DNA of 64,000 nucleotides from the NCBI GenBank assembly GCA_964432595.1, contig CAYSOF010000018.1, forward strand, positions 62,001 through 126,000. Direction: 5' to 3'. A program made the translations under genes and the position numbers. Below are positions 33,148 through 44,846 of the stretch, piece by piece. Below the pieces are notes generated by a model that did no database searches, had not been told where the DNA came from, and saw only the letters and a list, made by a program, of their open reading frames with translations. Source of the stretch: DASYLJ01 sp964432595 (GTDB taxonomy: Bacteria > Desulfobacterota > Binatia > DP-6). The first letter of the stretch is position 1. Each line of letters starts with the position of its first letter.

Positions 33148-33353
33148 TCGCGTGGCGCGGGTTCGTTCTGGTCGGGCAGCGGTTCGGTAATCCGCGCGCT
33201 GAACGCCGTGCACCTCTCCGAGCACGTGGTCCCGCGAAGGTGACGATGCGCCGCTGGTGGCCCAAAGGGTAGACGCGCGGGATGCCGGCGTGGTACGCCC
33301 AGCGACCAGCCTCTTGCTTGAGAGAATCTTATCTGCAGAGGAGCGTCGCCCCA

Positions 33354-35267
33354 ATGCTGTCTGTCGTGCGTCACACCCGGGTCATTCTCCGGCACGAGTC
33401 ACATTCGCGCGTGGTCGGTCGTCGACGAATCGCCACTTCGTTGGCACTGACGATCGTCCTCTCGACGGCGGGCTTCGCGCGCGCCGCCTTGGGCGACCTC
33501 CTCGACTCCACGTTCGGCCACAAGGGCAAGGTCACCACGGACATCCGCGACCGCGCCTTGGATGAGGTGCGGGCCGTCGCCGTACAGCCCGACGGGAAGA
33601 TCGTCGCCGTAGGGTTCTCGCGCGACAACCTGGGCGACGTGTCTGCCGTTGCTCGCTATCTGTCCGACGGCACGCTCGACGCTACCTTTGGCGGCACTGG
33701 CAAGGTTACTGGTCCACTCACTGCAGCCGAGGCGGTCGCGGTACAGAACGACGGCAAGATACTGGTCGTCGGCAGCCTGGCCGGGGACTTTGCTACCGTC
33801 CGATACACGGTGGACGGGGAACTAGACGCGACCTTCGGTGGTACCGGTACCGTCGTGACGTCGGTCGGGTCGTTCGAGGACGGGGCGCGCTCCGTCGCGG
33901 TGCAGGCCGATGGCAAGATCGTCGTCACCGGCTACACGCGGCGATCGTCGAGCCCGTCCCCGCCACCTGCCGACGATTCCGATGTCGCAGTGGTCCGGTA
34001 TGACGGCGGCGGTGTCCTCGATCCGACGTTCGGCGGCGGTGGCATCGTGATCCCAGCGCTGGCCGGAGGCTACATGGGCAGCGCCCTCGGCGTGCAGACG
34101 GATGGGAAGATCGTCGTTGGAGCAGGGCGAATCGTCGTCGGCCTCGGGATCGACGCGGCGTTCACCGTGCTGCGCTATGACGAAGATGGTACACTCGATG
34201 CGACGTTCGGCGGGACCGGAATCGTCAGCACGTCGATCGGCACCATGGACGCGCTGTCCGCGGTCACGGTGCAGGCCGATGGCAAGATCGTCGCTGCCGG
34301 GTTTTCCGACGCCGGACCCCACGGGACTGCGCTCATCCGACTTTCTGGCGACGGTACCCTCGATACGACCTTCGGCGACGGCGGCAAGGTCCTGACTCCG
34401 CTGGGGGACGCGTTCCCCTCGATCGCGTCGCTGCCCGATGGCAGGGTCGTGGTGGTCGGTTCGTCAGGCAGCAACGGCGGAAGCTTCGGCGACTACGAGT
34501 TCGCCGCCCTGCGATATCTAGCGGACGGGACACTAGACCAGACCTTCGGTGGCACAGGCTTCGTTACCAATCGCATCGGCCCAGGCTTCGACGAGGCGTT
34601 CGCCGTCGCGGTGCAGGCAGATGGCAAGATCGTTGCGGCTGGATACGCAGAGATTGACCATACACTGGATTTCGCGCTGGTTCGTTACAACCAGAGCGGA
34701 AGCTTGAGCGCGCCCTGCGACAACTCGCCCGCCGCGACGTGTATCGGGTCCTGGCTCAGCGGCTCCCTCACCATCGACGAGCGCAAGCCGGGCAAGGAGA
34801 AGTTTCAGCTCAAGATGACCCGTGGCGCGACCCTGTCGGCCGGGCCATCGGGGGTCGGCGATCCCACGGTGGTGGGCGGGACAGCGTACACCATGTGCGT
34901 CTACGACGAGGCCGGGGATCCGATCGCGATGCTCGAAGTGGATCGCGCGGGAAGCCAATGTGCCGGGGCTCCATGCTGGAAGGCCGCCCAAGGCCGCTAC
35001 CGCTACAAAGATGCCGGGGCGTCGTCGCACGGCATCGCGAGGATCGACCTGAAGACGGGATCCGCCGGCGACTCCAAGGTGCAGATCAAAGGAGCGAACA
35101 ACGCGCCGAAGGGTCAGACCGAATTGCCGCTGGGAATCGCGTCCTCGCTCTCGGGTGCCGATCGAGCCACGGCGCAGCTCTTCGGCAGCGATACGGTGAC
35201 GTGCGTCGAGCTCGTCACGGACGACGTCAGGAAGGCCGACGGACTGACGTTCAAGGCCAACCAATAG
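33354..35267 (+). CDS. Secreted Delta-60 repeat protein
   Basis: The 637-residue protein has a basic leader and a hydrophobic export segment (RIATSLALTIVLSTAGFARA, about residues 24-44). Seven Delta-60 repeats of about 55 residues follow, each built on DATFGGTGxV and AVAVQADGKIVAAGY (about 48-450). They form a propeller-like fold. The last 180 residues are a separate domain with paired cysteines (CDNSPAATCIGSWLSG, CAGAPC) of a type I do not name. The ATG has an AGAGGAG ribosome site. Base use is visibly less GC-rich than in the flanking genes, so it may be acquired. Function unknown; probably an exported surface protein. Confidence 0.75.
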   Translation: MLSVVRHTRVILRHESHSRVVGRRRIATSLALTIVLSTAGFARAALGDLLDSTFGHKGKVTTDIRDRALDEVRAVAVQPDGKIVAVGFSRDNLGDVSAVARYLSDGTLDATFGGTGKVTGPLTAAEAVAVQNDGKILVVGSLAGDFATVRYTVDGELDATFGGTGTVVTSVGSFEDGARSVAVQADGKIVVTGYTRRSSSPSPPPADDSDVAVVRYDGGGVLDPTFGGGGIVIPALAGGYMGSALGVQTDGKIVVGAGRIVVGLGIDAAFTVLRYDEDGTLDATFGGTGIVSTSIGTMDALSAVTVQADGKIVAAGFSDAGPHGTALIRLSGDGTLDTTFGDGGKVLTPLGDAFPSIASLPDGRVVVVGSSGSNGGSFGDYEFAALRYLADGTLDQTFGGTGFVTNRIGPGFDEAFAVAVQADGKIVAAGYAEIDHTLDFALVRYNQSGSLSAPCDNSPAATCIGSWLSGSLTIDERKPGKEKFQLKMTRGATLSAGPSGVGDPTVVGGTAYTMCVYDEAGDPIAMLEVDRAGSQCAGAPCWKAAQGRYRYKDAGASSHGIARIDLKTGSAGDSKVQIKGANNAPKGQTELPLGIASSLSGADRATAQLFGSDTVTCVELVTDDVRKADGLTFKANQ

Positions 35268-35301
35268 TCGCCGTGTCTTCATCCGGACAGCTGGCAGACC
35301 A

Positions 35302-35320
35302 CTCGCCGACGCCCGGCGAG
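35302..35320. terminator. Possible bidirectional terminator hairpin
   Basis: CTCGCCG (35302-35308) pairs with CGGCGAG (35314-35320) across a 5-base loop, between the convergent Delta-60 and sdhB stops. No T-run follows on either strand. Confidence 0.4.
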
Positions 35321-35328
35321 ACCCCGCC

Positions 35329-36090
<762 letters not shown>

Positions 36091-36104
36091 GGGTCAGTAC
36101 CTCG

Positions 36105-38014
<1,910 letters not shown>

Positions 38015-38018
<4 letters not shown>

Positions 38019-38683
38019 AGCTTGCCTCCCGTCAGGAACACCACGATGGGCACGACGACGAACCCGCCCGCGACGACGACGGCGATCAGCTGGCCGGTGC
38101 GGCGCAGCGCGGACTTGTGCGTGACGCCGAGCGACTCGAGACCGCTGCCGAAGCCGTGCCACATGTGGAAGCCGACCACGAGCATCGCGAGCATGTACCA
38201 GCCGACCATCAGCGGGCTCTGGAAGTCCTCGATGACGAGCCGGTAGAGGTCGCGGACCTCGGGCTCGTTCGCCGACGCGTAGTGGCGGCCGAATTTGAAC
38301 GTCGCGATGTGGAGCGGGACGAAGACCAGGACGATGATCCCGGTCAGGATCATCGTCGTGGACGCCAGGCTCTTGTGGCTCGTGTAGCCGGCGCGCTCCC
38401 TCAGCTGGTAGCCGACGGGGCGGGCGGCGCGGTTCCGCAGCCAGACGCGAATGCCGCTCACGAAGTGGGCCACGAACAGCGCCAGCAGGCCGAGCTCCGC
38501 GACGTAGATCAGCGGGTTCGAGACCAGGTTGTGGCTGTAGTGGTTGTAGGCCTCGGCGTCGACGAGCACGAGCAGGTTGGCGCTCATGTGCGTCACGAGG
38601 AAGCCGATCAGGAGCAGGCCGGTCGCTCCCATCAACATCTTCTGCCCGATCGACGTGGTGAAGAACCGGACGATGCGCGACAC
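38015..38683 (-). CDS. sdhC: Succinate dehydrogenase cytochrome b subunit
   Basis: The 222-residue membrane protein has five helices: MLMGATGLLLIGFLVTHMSA, PLIYVAELGLLALFVAHFVS, STTMILTGIIVLVFVPLHIA, VGWYMLAMLVVGFHMWHGFG and IAVVVAGGFVVVPIVVFL. Histidines in the first, second, third and fourth helices are candidate ligands for two hemes. It anchors sdhAB and reduces quinone. The GTG at 38683, with a GGAAGGAG ribosome site, is preferred over an upstream ATG that would add a non-hydrophobic tail. Confidence 0.9.
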
Positions 38684-38804
38684 GACTGGCTCCTTCCTCG
38701 GGAATCCCCGACGTCCCCGAATGCTAGGGAAGCCCCCCCGGCAAGCCAAACAATAAAAGTGCGGTTGCTGTATTAGCGGCGCGAATCGATCGCAAGCGTG
38801 GGAG
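38684..38804 (-). promoter_or_regulatory. Leader/promoter region of sdhCAB
   Basis: This 121-base gap between the coxD end and the sdhC start contains the only AT-rich patch nearby (about 38748-38775: CAATAAAAGTGCGGTTGC then TGTATTAG). On the minus strand it reads CTAATACA followed by TTTTATTG. A promoter for sdhCAB is likely here, but no well-spaced -35/-10 pair is clear. Confidence 0.35.
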
Positions 38805-39095
38805 TCACGGCAGGATGTTGCGGGTGAGGACGTCGCTCAGCGTGAGGGCGATCAGAATCGACAACCAGGCGAAGCCGCTGGCGGCGACGACCTTGGTGAG
38901 CGGCGGGCTGAACTTCACGTGCATGAACCACAGCACGACGACGGCGGCCTTGGTGAACGCGATCAGCAGCATGATCACGACGTTCATGACGCCGAGGTCG
39001 ACGAAGGCGACCCAGGTCGTGAGCGCGGTCAGCACCATCAGCAGCGAGAAGATGACCAGGTAGGTCCGGACCGGGACGATGTGCTCCGTCGACAT
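38805..39095 (-). CDS. coxD: Cytochrome c oxidase subunit IV (caa3 type)
   Basis: The 96-residue protein has three helices: YLVIFSLLMVLTALTTWVAF, VVIMLLIAFTKAAVVVLWFM and FAWLSILIALTLSDVLTRNI. FTKAAVVVLWFMHVKFSP is typical of the small subunit IV (CtaF/CyoD-like) of caa3 oxidases. It ends the cox gene group. It starts at ATG 39095, 9 bases after coxC. Confidence 0.85.
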   Translation of the reverse strand: MSTEHIVPVRTYLVIFSLLMVLTALTTWVAFVDLGVMNVVIMLLIAFTKAAVVVLWFMHVKFSPPLTKVVAASGFAWLSILIALTLSDVLTRNILP

Positions 39096-39104
39096 GCCGA
39101 TGCC

Positions 39105-39761
39105 TCAGTGGGTGTGGCGCCCGATCAGATAGAGCAGCGGAAAGAGGAAAATCCACACGATGTCGACGAAGTGCCAGTAGAGACCGGCGATCTCGACCGG
39201 AGTGTGGTACGCCGGCCCGAAGCGGCGCTTCCGCGCCCCGTTGATGATCCACAGCATGATCGGGACGCCGATGACCATGTGCAGCGCGTGCAGCCCCGTC
39301 AGCGTGAAGTACAGCGAGAAGAAGATCTCGGCCTGGTCGGTGTACGGCGCGGGGTACTGGAAGTGTGGGCCGGGCACGAGGTGCTCGTGGAACTTGTGCC
39401 AGTACTCGTAGGTCTTGATGCCGAGGAAGACCGAGCCGAGCGCCAGCGTCAGCCACACCCAGCGCGCGAGCGCCTTCGCGTGGCCGACCTGCGACGCGTG
39501 CACCGCGAGCGCCATCGTGAGGCTCGAGCCGATCAGCACCGCCGTGTTGAACGTGCCGAGCCGTACGTCGAGGTGGTTGCTCGCGTGCGCGAACCCGTCC
39601 GGAAAGAGCGCGCGATAGTACACGTAGACGGTGAGGAGGCCGCCGAAGAACATGACCTCGTTCACCAGGAAGACCCACATTCCCAGCGTCGACGCCGTGT
39701 ACTGCTGCTCGGCGTCGTCGAAGTGATGCGCGACGGCGTGGGTGGCGGACGCGTCAGCCAC
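39105..39761 (-). CDS. coxC: Cytochrome c oxidase subunit III
   Basis: The 218-residue membrane protein has about five helices. LGMWVFLVNEVMFFGGLLTV, GIKTYEYWHKF, FTLTGLHALHMVIGVPIM and GLYWHFVDIVWIFLFPLLYL are subunit III signatures. It stabilises the oxidase core and may feed oxygen to it. The GTG start lies 8 bases inside the coxA end, so the two are coupled. Confidence 0.92.
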   Translation of the reverse strand: MADASATHAVAHHFDDAEQQYTASTLGMWVFLVNEVMFFGGLLTVYVYYRALFPDGFAHASNHLDVRLGTFNTAVLIGSSLTMALAVHASQVGHAKALARWVWLTLALGSVFLGIKTYEYWHKFHEHLVPGPHFQYPAPYTDQAEIFFSLYFTLTGLHALHMVIGVPIMLWIINGARKRRFGPAYHTPVEIAGLYWHFVDIVWIFLFPLLYLIGRHTH

Positions 39762-41424
39762 GGGCGGTGCCCTCGGCGACCAGGCCCGGCGACTGCACGT
39801 CCGGCGCATGGTGCTGGTAGTCGTACGCCTCCGTCGTGACGATCGGCGTGCGCACGAAGTTCTCGGTGGGCGGCGGCGACGACGTCTGCCACTCGAGCCC
39901 GGTGGCGCCCCACGGATTGGCCGGCGCTTCCTTCCCGTACCGGAGCGACCACGCGAAATACATGAGGGGCAGCGCGTAGCCGACGGCGAGGATCGACGCG
40001 CCGGCGGTGGAGAGCACGTTCAGCACCTGAAACTCCTCGGGGTAGACGTGGTACCGCCGCGGCATGCCCAGGTATCCGAGGATGAACTGCGGGAAGAACG
40101 TCAGGTTGAACCCGAGGAAGACGAGGACGCCGGACACCTTGGCGAGCCACTCGGGGTACATGCGGCCCGAGATCTTGGGCCACCAGAAGTGAACCCCGCC
40201 CAGGTACGCCATGATCGTTCCGCCGACCATGATGTAGTGGAAGTGCGCGACGATGAAGTAGGTGTCGTGCACGTGGACGTCGAGGCCGAGCGAGGCCAGG
40301 AAGAGGCCGGTGAGCCCGCCCAGCGTGAACAGCCCGATGAACCCGAGCGCGTACAGCATGGGCGAGTCCCAGACGATGGAGCCCTGATAGAGCGTCGCGG
40401 TCCAGTTGAAGACCTTGATGGCCGACGGGATCGCCACGAAGAAGCTCAGGAACGAGAAGATCATCGCGGCGTAGACCGACTGGCCGCTGGTGAACATGTG
40501 GTGACCCCACACGAGGAAGCCGAGCACCGCGATCAGAAGGCTCGACGCCGCGATGAAGCCGTAGCCGAAGATGCGCTTGCGCGAGAAGCAGGTGACGAGC
40601 TCGCTGATGACGCCCATCGCCGGCAGGATCATGATGTAGACGGCGGGGTGCGAATAGAACCAGAAGAGGTGCTGGAAGAGGATCGGGTCGCCGCCGAGCG
40701 CCGGGTCGAAGATGCCGAGGTGGAACGCGCGCTCCACCGCGACGAGGCCGACCGTGATGGCGAGCACCGGCGTGCCGAGGATCATGATCAGGCTGGTGGC
40801 GTAGTTCGCCCACACGAAGAGCGGCAGCCGGAACCAGGTCAGGCCCGGCGCGCGCATCGTGTGGATCGTCACGATGAAGTTCAGGCCGGTCAGGATCGAC
40901 GAGAAGCCGGTGATGAAGATGCCGAGCCCGGTCACGACGACGTTCGTCGTCGACGCGGCCGTGCTGTACGGCGTGTAGAACGTCCAGCCGGTGTCGACCC
41001 CGCCCGTGACCATGGCCCACAGCGTGAACGCCGCGCCGATGATGTAGATGTACCAGCTCAGCAGGTTGAGCTTCGGGAACGCCAGGTCGCGCGCGCCGAT
41101 CATGATCGGCAGCAGGAAGTTGCCGAGCACGGCGGGGATCGACGGCACCAGGAAGAAGAACACCATGATGATGCCGTGCATCGTGAACAGCTTGTTGTAG
41201 GTGTCGCTGCCGACGACGTCGCCCGCGGGCGTGAGCAGCTCGAGCCGGATCATGGTGGCGAACAGGCCGCCCAGCACGAACATGACCGTGATCGAGATGA
41301 GGTAGAGCAGGGCGATCCGCTTGTGGTCGACGGTGAGGAGCCACGACTTCACGCCGTAGTCGGCGTTCAGATAGTTCGTGCGCGGAGCCTCGAGGTGATG
41401 ATGCTGATGCGCGTGCGTGCTCAT
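39754..41424 (-). CDS. coxA: Cytochrome c oxidase subunit I (A2-type heme-copper oxidase)
   Basis: The 556-residue, 12-helix protein contains the heme a ligand region FTMHGIIMVFFFL. The active-site helix FWFYSHPAVYIMILPAMGVI has Tyr-Ser where A1 oxidases have the D-channel Glu, marking the A2 group. HHMFTSG supplies the CuB histidines, and VAHFHYIMVGGTI the heme a3 ligands. It reduces oxygen to water with proton pumping. The ATG at 41424 overlaps the coxB stop (ATGA). The open frame extends upstream within coxB but is not coding there. Confidence 0.95.
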   Translation of the reverse strand: MSTHAHQHHHLEAPRTNYLNADYGVKSWLLTVDHKRIALLYLISITVMFVLGGLFATMIRLELLTPAGDVVGSDTYNKLFTMHGIIMVFFFLVPSIPAVLGNFLLPIMIGARDLAFPKLNLLSWYIYIIGAAFTLWAMVTGGVDTGWTFYTPYSTAASTTNVVVTGLGIFITGFSSILTGLNFIVTIHTMRAPGLTWFRLPLFVWANYATSLIMILGTPVLAITVGLVAVERAFHLGIFDPALGGDPILFQHLFWFYSHPAVYIMILPAMGVISELVTCFSRKRIFGYGFIAASSLLIAVLGFLVWGHHMFTSGQSVYAAMIFSFLSFFVAIPSAIKVFNWTATLYQGSIVWDSPMLYALGFIGLFTLGGLTGLFLASLGLDVHVHDTYFIVAHFHYIMVGGTIMAYLGGVHFWWPKISGRMYPEWLAKVSGVLVFLGFNLTFFPQFILGYLGMPRRYHVYPEEFQVLNVLSTAGASILAVGYALPLMYFAWSLRYGKEAPANPWGATGLEWQTSSPPPTENFVRTPIVTTEAYDYQHHAPDVQSPGLVAEGTARG

Positions 41425-42404
41425 TCGGTGTGTCCGGCGGCCTGGCCTTCGGCCTGACCGCTCTGCGCTGCGGGGAGCGTCTTCAGGTACGCGATGAGCT
41501 GCATGACGCTCTCTTCGTCCAGCAACCCTTGATACGTCGGCATGATCGGCTGGTGGCCGGCCACGAGCTGCTTCTGCGGCTGGAGGATCGACTCGCGCAG
41601 GTAGTTCTCGTCGGCGACGACGCGGCGCCCACCCTCGAGCGTGACCGTGCTGCCGAAGAGGCCTGCGAGGCTCGGACCGCGGGTCGTCACGCCGCCCGCG
41701 TGACACGACGCACAGCCCTGCTGCTCGAAGATGCGACGGCCGGCGTCGGCGACGGACAGCACGACGTCCTGCTGCGTGTCGGCGCCCGCGAGCCAGGCCT
41801 GGAAGGCGCTCGGCTCCATCGCGACGATCCGCCCGATCATCCCCGAGTGGAGCGTGCCGCAGTACTCGGCGCAGAACAGGTGATAGGTGCCGGGCACCGT
41901 CGCCTCGAACCACGTCGTCGTGTAGCGGCCGGGGACGGCATCCTGCTTCGTCCGAAAGGCGGGGACGAAGAAGCTGTGGATCACGTCCTCGGACGTCAGC
42001 GTGACCTGCACCGGCCGGCCGACCGGGATGTGCAACTCGTTGATCTCCCGGCGGCCCTCCATGTGCTGCATCTTCCACATCCACTGCTTGCCGACGACGT
42101 TGATGCGCATGGCATCATCGGGTGCACGCCGGATGTTGGCGTAGAGGCTGGCGCCCCAGAAGAAGATCACCATGACGATCGCGAAGGGGACGGCCGTCCA
42201 GAACACTTCCAGGGCCATGGAGCCGTGGACGTCGGGCGGCACCTCGTTCGGGTCGACGCGCCGGTAGCGCACCATGAAGACCACGATCAGGCCCGCGATC
42301 AGCGCGACGAAGACGGTGGTGATCGCGCAGAGGAAGAAGAAGAGCGCGTCGACCTGGGGAGCCAGCGTCGAGGCCTGCTCGGGGAAGAGCGAGAATCGCT
42401 TCAT
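41421..42404 (-). CDS. coxB: Cytochrome c oxidase subunit II fused to cytochrome c (caa3)
   Basis: The 327-residue protein has two N-terminal helices (about residues 18-45 and 70-92). The CuA domain has the metal site CAEYCGTLHSGM and the electron-entry WMWKMQHMEG. A C-terminal cytochrome c domain has heme motif CASCH (about residue 235) and axial Met in QPIMPTYQG. The fused heme marks a caa3 oxidase that can take electrons straight from alternative complex III, encoded just upstream. The ATG overlaps the SCO stop. Confidence 0.93.
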   Translation of the reverse strand: MKRFSLFPEQASTLAPQVDALFFFLCAITTVFVALIAGLIVVFMVRYRRVDPNEVPPDVHGSMALEVFWTAVPFAIVMVIFFWGASLYANIRRAPDDAMRINVVGKQWMWKMQHMEGRREINELHIPVGRPVQVTLTSEDVIHSFFVPAFRTKQDAVPGRYTTTWFEATVPGTYHLFCAEYCGTLHSGMIGRIVAMEPSAFQAWLAGADTQQDVVLSVADAGRRIFEQQGCASCHAGGVTTRGPSLAGLFGSTVTLEGGRRVVADENYLRESILQPQKQLVAGHQPIMPTYQGLLDEESVMQLIAYLKTLPAAQSGQAEGQAAGHTE

Positions 42405-43249
42405 GCGGGGTGATGCCTCATGCGGTCCGCGGGCGAGGACTGGCGACGCTCGCGCCGCACCATCACGACGATGAACCCGACCAGGGCGAACAGCGTCAGC
42501 GCGCCGCCCACGCGGACCGCATCGATCGCGATCTTGCTGTAGCGGCCCGTCGCCGGGTCGTAGTGGAAGCAGAACAGCAGGAGGGCGTCGACGACCGAGC
42601 CGATCTTCTCGTCGGAGGCCTCCACGAACGCCAGGCGGACGTCGCGGGGCGGGAACTCGACGCCGTAGAAGTAGTGCGAGACGCGGCCGCGCGGCGTCAG
42701 CACGATCACTCCGCTCGCGTGCGCGAACTGCTTGCTGGGTTCGTCCCACTGCCAGCGGAAGCCGACGGCGTCGGTGACGCGACGGATCTCGGCCTCGTCG
42801 CCGGTGAGGAAGTGCCAGCCCTCGGCCGCGCCCGGACGGCGATACTCGCCGAGGTAGTGTTCCTTCTTCTTGGCGGCCAGCTCGGAGGTCTCGCGCGCGT
42901 CGAAGCTCAGCGTGACGACCGTGAACTCGTTGCCCACGTCGAAGGGCAGGGCGCGCAGCATGCTGACGACGCCGTTCAGCACGATCGTGCACAGCATCGG
43001 GCACTCGTAGTACGCCGGCACGAGCAGGATGGGCTTGCCCGCCGCGAGATCGGCGAGCGTGACGCTCCGCCCGGTCTCGTCGCGGAAGCGCGCGTCCATC
43101 GGCACCTGCTCGCCGAGCCGCTGGTCGAAGGACACGTTGCGCAGCGCGGTGGGCCGTCCCGGCTCCGTGACCGGGGCGGGCGCCGACGCGGGCTGCGCGT
43201 GCAGCATCGCCGGGAGGGCGACGAGCACCGCGGCGAGGAGTCGCCTCAT
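42401..43249 (-). CDS. SCO1/SenC-type copper chaperone
   Basis: The 282-residue protein has a signal peptide (about residues 1-18, AMLHAQ). A thioredoxin-fold SCO domain follows, with the copper site CPMLC in YYECPMLCTIVLNG and a distal His in SKQFAHASGVIVL. A C-terminal membrane helix (GGALTLFALVGFIVVMVRRE) is present. It delivers copper to CuA of the oxidase. Start and stop overlap its neighbours by 4 bases each. The C-terminal anchor is a common feature of SCO genes next to alternative complex III. Confidence 0.9.
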   Translation of the reverse strand: MRRLLAAVLVALPAMLHAQPASAPAPVTEPGRPTALRNVSFDQRLGEQVPMDARFRDETGRSVTLADLAAGKPILLVPAYYECPMLCTIVLNGVVSMLRALPFDVGNEFTVVTLSFDARETSELAAKKKEHYLGEYRRPGAAEGWHFLTGDEAEIRRVTDAVGFRWQWDEPSKQFAHASGVIVLTPRGRVSHYFYGVEFPPRDVRLAFVEASDEKIGSVVDALLLFCFHYDPATGRYSKIAIDAVRVGGALTLFALVGFIVVMVRRERRQSSPADRMRHHPA

Positions 43250-43662
43250 CTGGCGGTCCCTCCGGCGGCGGCCCCTCCGCTCCGCCGCTCGGCGAAGAGC
43301 TGCATCGCGCGGTCGATCGGGATGCGCACGGTGCCCTGGCCGCGATCGACCCAGCCGTAGCCGTCGAGGACGGCCTGCTCGCTCGCACGCAGCTTCGCGA
43401 TGTCGGCCGCGGGGTCGACCTGGAGCCGCGGCTCCGGCGGCTCGACCGGGCCGTACTCCGACGCGAGCGGGCTCGGCCTCGGGCTCTCCTCCGCTTCACG
43501 CTCCTCGTAGAAGCGCAGCAGCGGCCAGATGGCGATCATCGAGAGGAACAGCAGGGCGAAGACGCCGATGCCCCATTTGACGATCGTGCCGACCTGGATG
43601 TCGCGCCGCTCGTGACCCTCGCCGCCGTGCGGCGCCGTCGCGTGATGACTCGTCGTGCTCAT
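43246..43662 (-). CDS. Small single-helix membrane protein of the ACIII/oxidase cluster
   Basis: The 138-residue protein has a His-rich N-terminal tail, one helix (about 28-48, WGIGVFALLFLSMIAIWPLL), and an outer part ending ASEQAVLDGYGWVDRGQGTV then RIPIDRAMQLFAERR. No heme or metal motif is visible. The C-terminal YGWVDRxxGxVRIPIxRAM pattern recurs in genes next to alternative complex III, so it is probably an accessory or assembly subunit. Overlaps on both sides (ATGA) show tight coupling. Confidence 0.75.
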   Translation of the reverse strand: MSTTSHHATAPHGGEGHERRDIQVGTIVKWGIGVFALLFLSMIAIWPLLRFYEEREAEESPRPSPLASEYGPVEPPEPRLQVDPAADIAKLRASEQAVLDGYGWVDRGQGTVRIPIDRAMQLFAERRSGGAAAGGTAR

Positions 43663-44846
43663 GACACCACCGGCTGCGACGGATCGCGGAGCGGCAGCAG
43701 GGGCCGTCCCTCGAGCTGGCGCACGAAGAGCCAGAGCCAGAAGCCGCCGATCGCGAGGACCGCGGCGACGTCGACGACGTGCAGCGCGATCGACTTCGGA
43801 TCGAACGCCGGCACGACCAGCCAGAACACGTCGAGGAAGCGCACCAGCAGGACGAGCAGTGCCACGGCGGCGAGGCCGCGCGCGCTGCGCTTCAGGTCGC
43901 GCGAGAGCAGCAGCACGAACGGCAGCGCGAAGTGGAACAGCACGATGGCGATGGCGATCCACTTGCCGACGCCGCGCGTGCGCGCGAGGTACCAGGTGAT
44001 CTCCTCGGGCAGGTTGGCGGCCCAGATGATCAGGAACTGCGACAGGTTGAAGTAGGCCCAGAGCATGACGAAGGCGAGCAGCAGCTTGCCGAGGTCCTGG
44101 AACTGGTCGCGCTCGATCAACCCGCGCACCGGCGGCTGCGTGCCGATCAGCGCCGCCATGGGGATCACGACCGCGAACGCGGTGAGCGCGCAGCCGCCCA
44201 TGAACATCACGCCGTAGATCGTCGAGAACCAGTGCGGCTCGAGCGACATCATCCAGTCGAACGACGCGAACGTCATGGTGAGGCCCATCAGCAGGAGGCC
44301 GCCGCGCGAGATCAGCTCGAGCCGCTCGGTGGGCTTCGGGTCGTTCGTGTCGTCCTGCAGCAGCGACCAGCGCACCAGCGCCCGCATGATGAGCGTCCAG
44401 CAGATGAAGTAGAACACCGCCCGGCCGATGAAGAACGGCACGTTCAGGTACAGCGCCTTGTGCTGGAGCAGCGGGTCGTGCGCGACGTGCTCCGGCTGCG
44501 CCCACTCGTAGAGGTGTCCCGGCGCGATCGCGATGGGGATGAACAGCAGCGCCATCCACGGCAGCGTGCGCGCGCCAGACTCGAGGAGGCGGCGGATCGC
44601 GACGCCCCAGGCGCCGCCCGTCACGTGGTGGATCATCAGGAGCGCCAGGCAGCCGAGCGCGCCGCCCGTCCAGAAGACGTAGGCGAGGAGATAGGCGCGC
44701 ATGAACTGCGTCGGATTCGCGATGCCGAGCGCGATGCAGCCGATCAGGCCGAGCGCGCCGCTGATCATCGCGCCGCGCTGCACGCGGTAGACCGGATGGT
44801 CCGCGGGCAGCAGAAGGGTGGGCGGTGTGGCCATCGGGGTGCTCAT
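43659..44846 (-). CDS. actF: Alternative complex III subunit F (quinone-binding membrane subunit)
   Basis: The 395-residue protein has about ten helices. Typical stretches are GALGLIGCIALGIANPTQFM, IAPGHLYEWAQPEH, MTFASFDWMMSLEPHWFSTI, YGVMFMGGCALTA and MLWAYFNLSQFLIIWAANLP. The family is related to NrfD and belongs to the quinol:cytochrome c oxidoreductase (ACIII). With ActC it forms the membrane core. The ATG overlaps the actE stop. It lies in the standard actABCDEF order. Confidence 0.9.
   Translation of the reverse strand: MSTPMATPPTLLLPADHPVYRVQRGAMISGALGLIGCIALGIANPTQFMRAYLLAYVFWTGGALGCLALLMIHHVTGGAWGVAIRRLLESGARTLPWMALLFIPIAIAPGHLYEWAQPEHVAHDPLLQHKALYLNVPFFIGRAVFYFICWTLIMRALVRWSLLQDDTNDPKPTERLELISRGGLLLMGLTMTFASFDWMMSLEPHWFSTIYGVMFMGGCALTAFAVVIPMAALIGTQPPVRGLIERDQFQDLGKLLLAFVMLWAYFNLSQFLIIWAANLPEEITWYLARTRGVGKWIAIAIVLFHFALPFVLLLSRDLKRSARGLAAVALLVLLVRFLDVFWLVVPAFDPKSIALHVVDVAAVLAIGGFWLWLFVRQLEGRPLLPLRDPSQPVVS

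Noticed and set aside
33480..34680. Regularly spaced repeats that could look like a CRISPR or direct-repeat array
   Set aside because: They are the coding repeats of the Delta-60 protein (period about 165 bases, varied sequence), not short identical repeats with spacers, and no cas genes are near.
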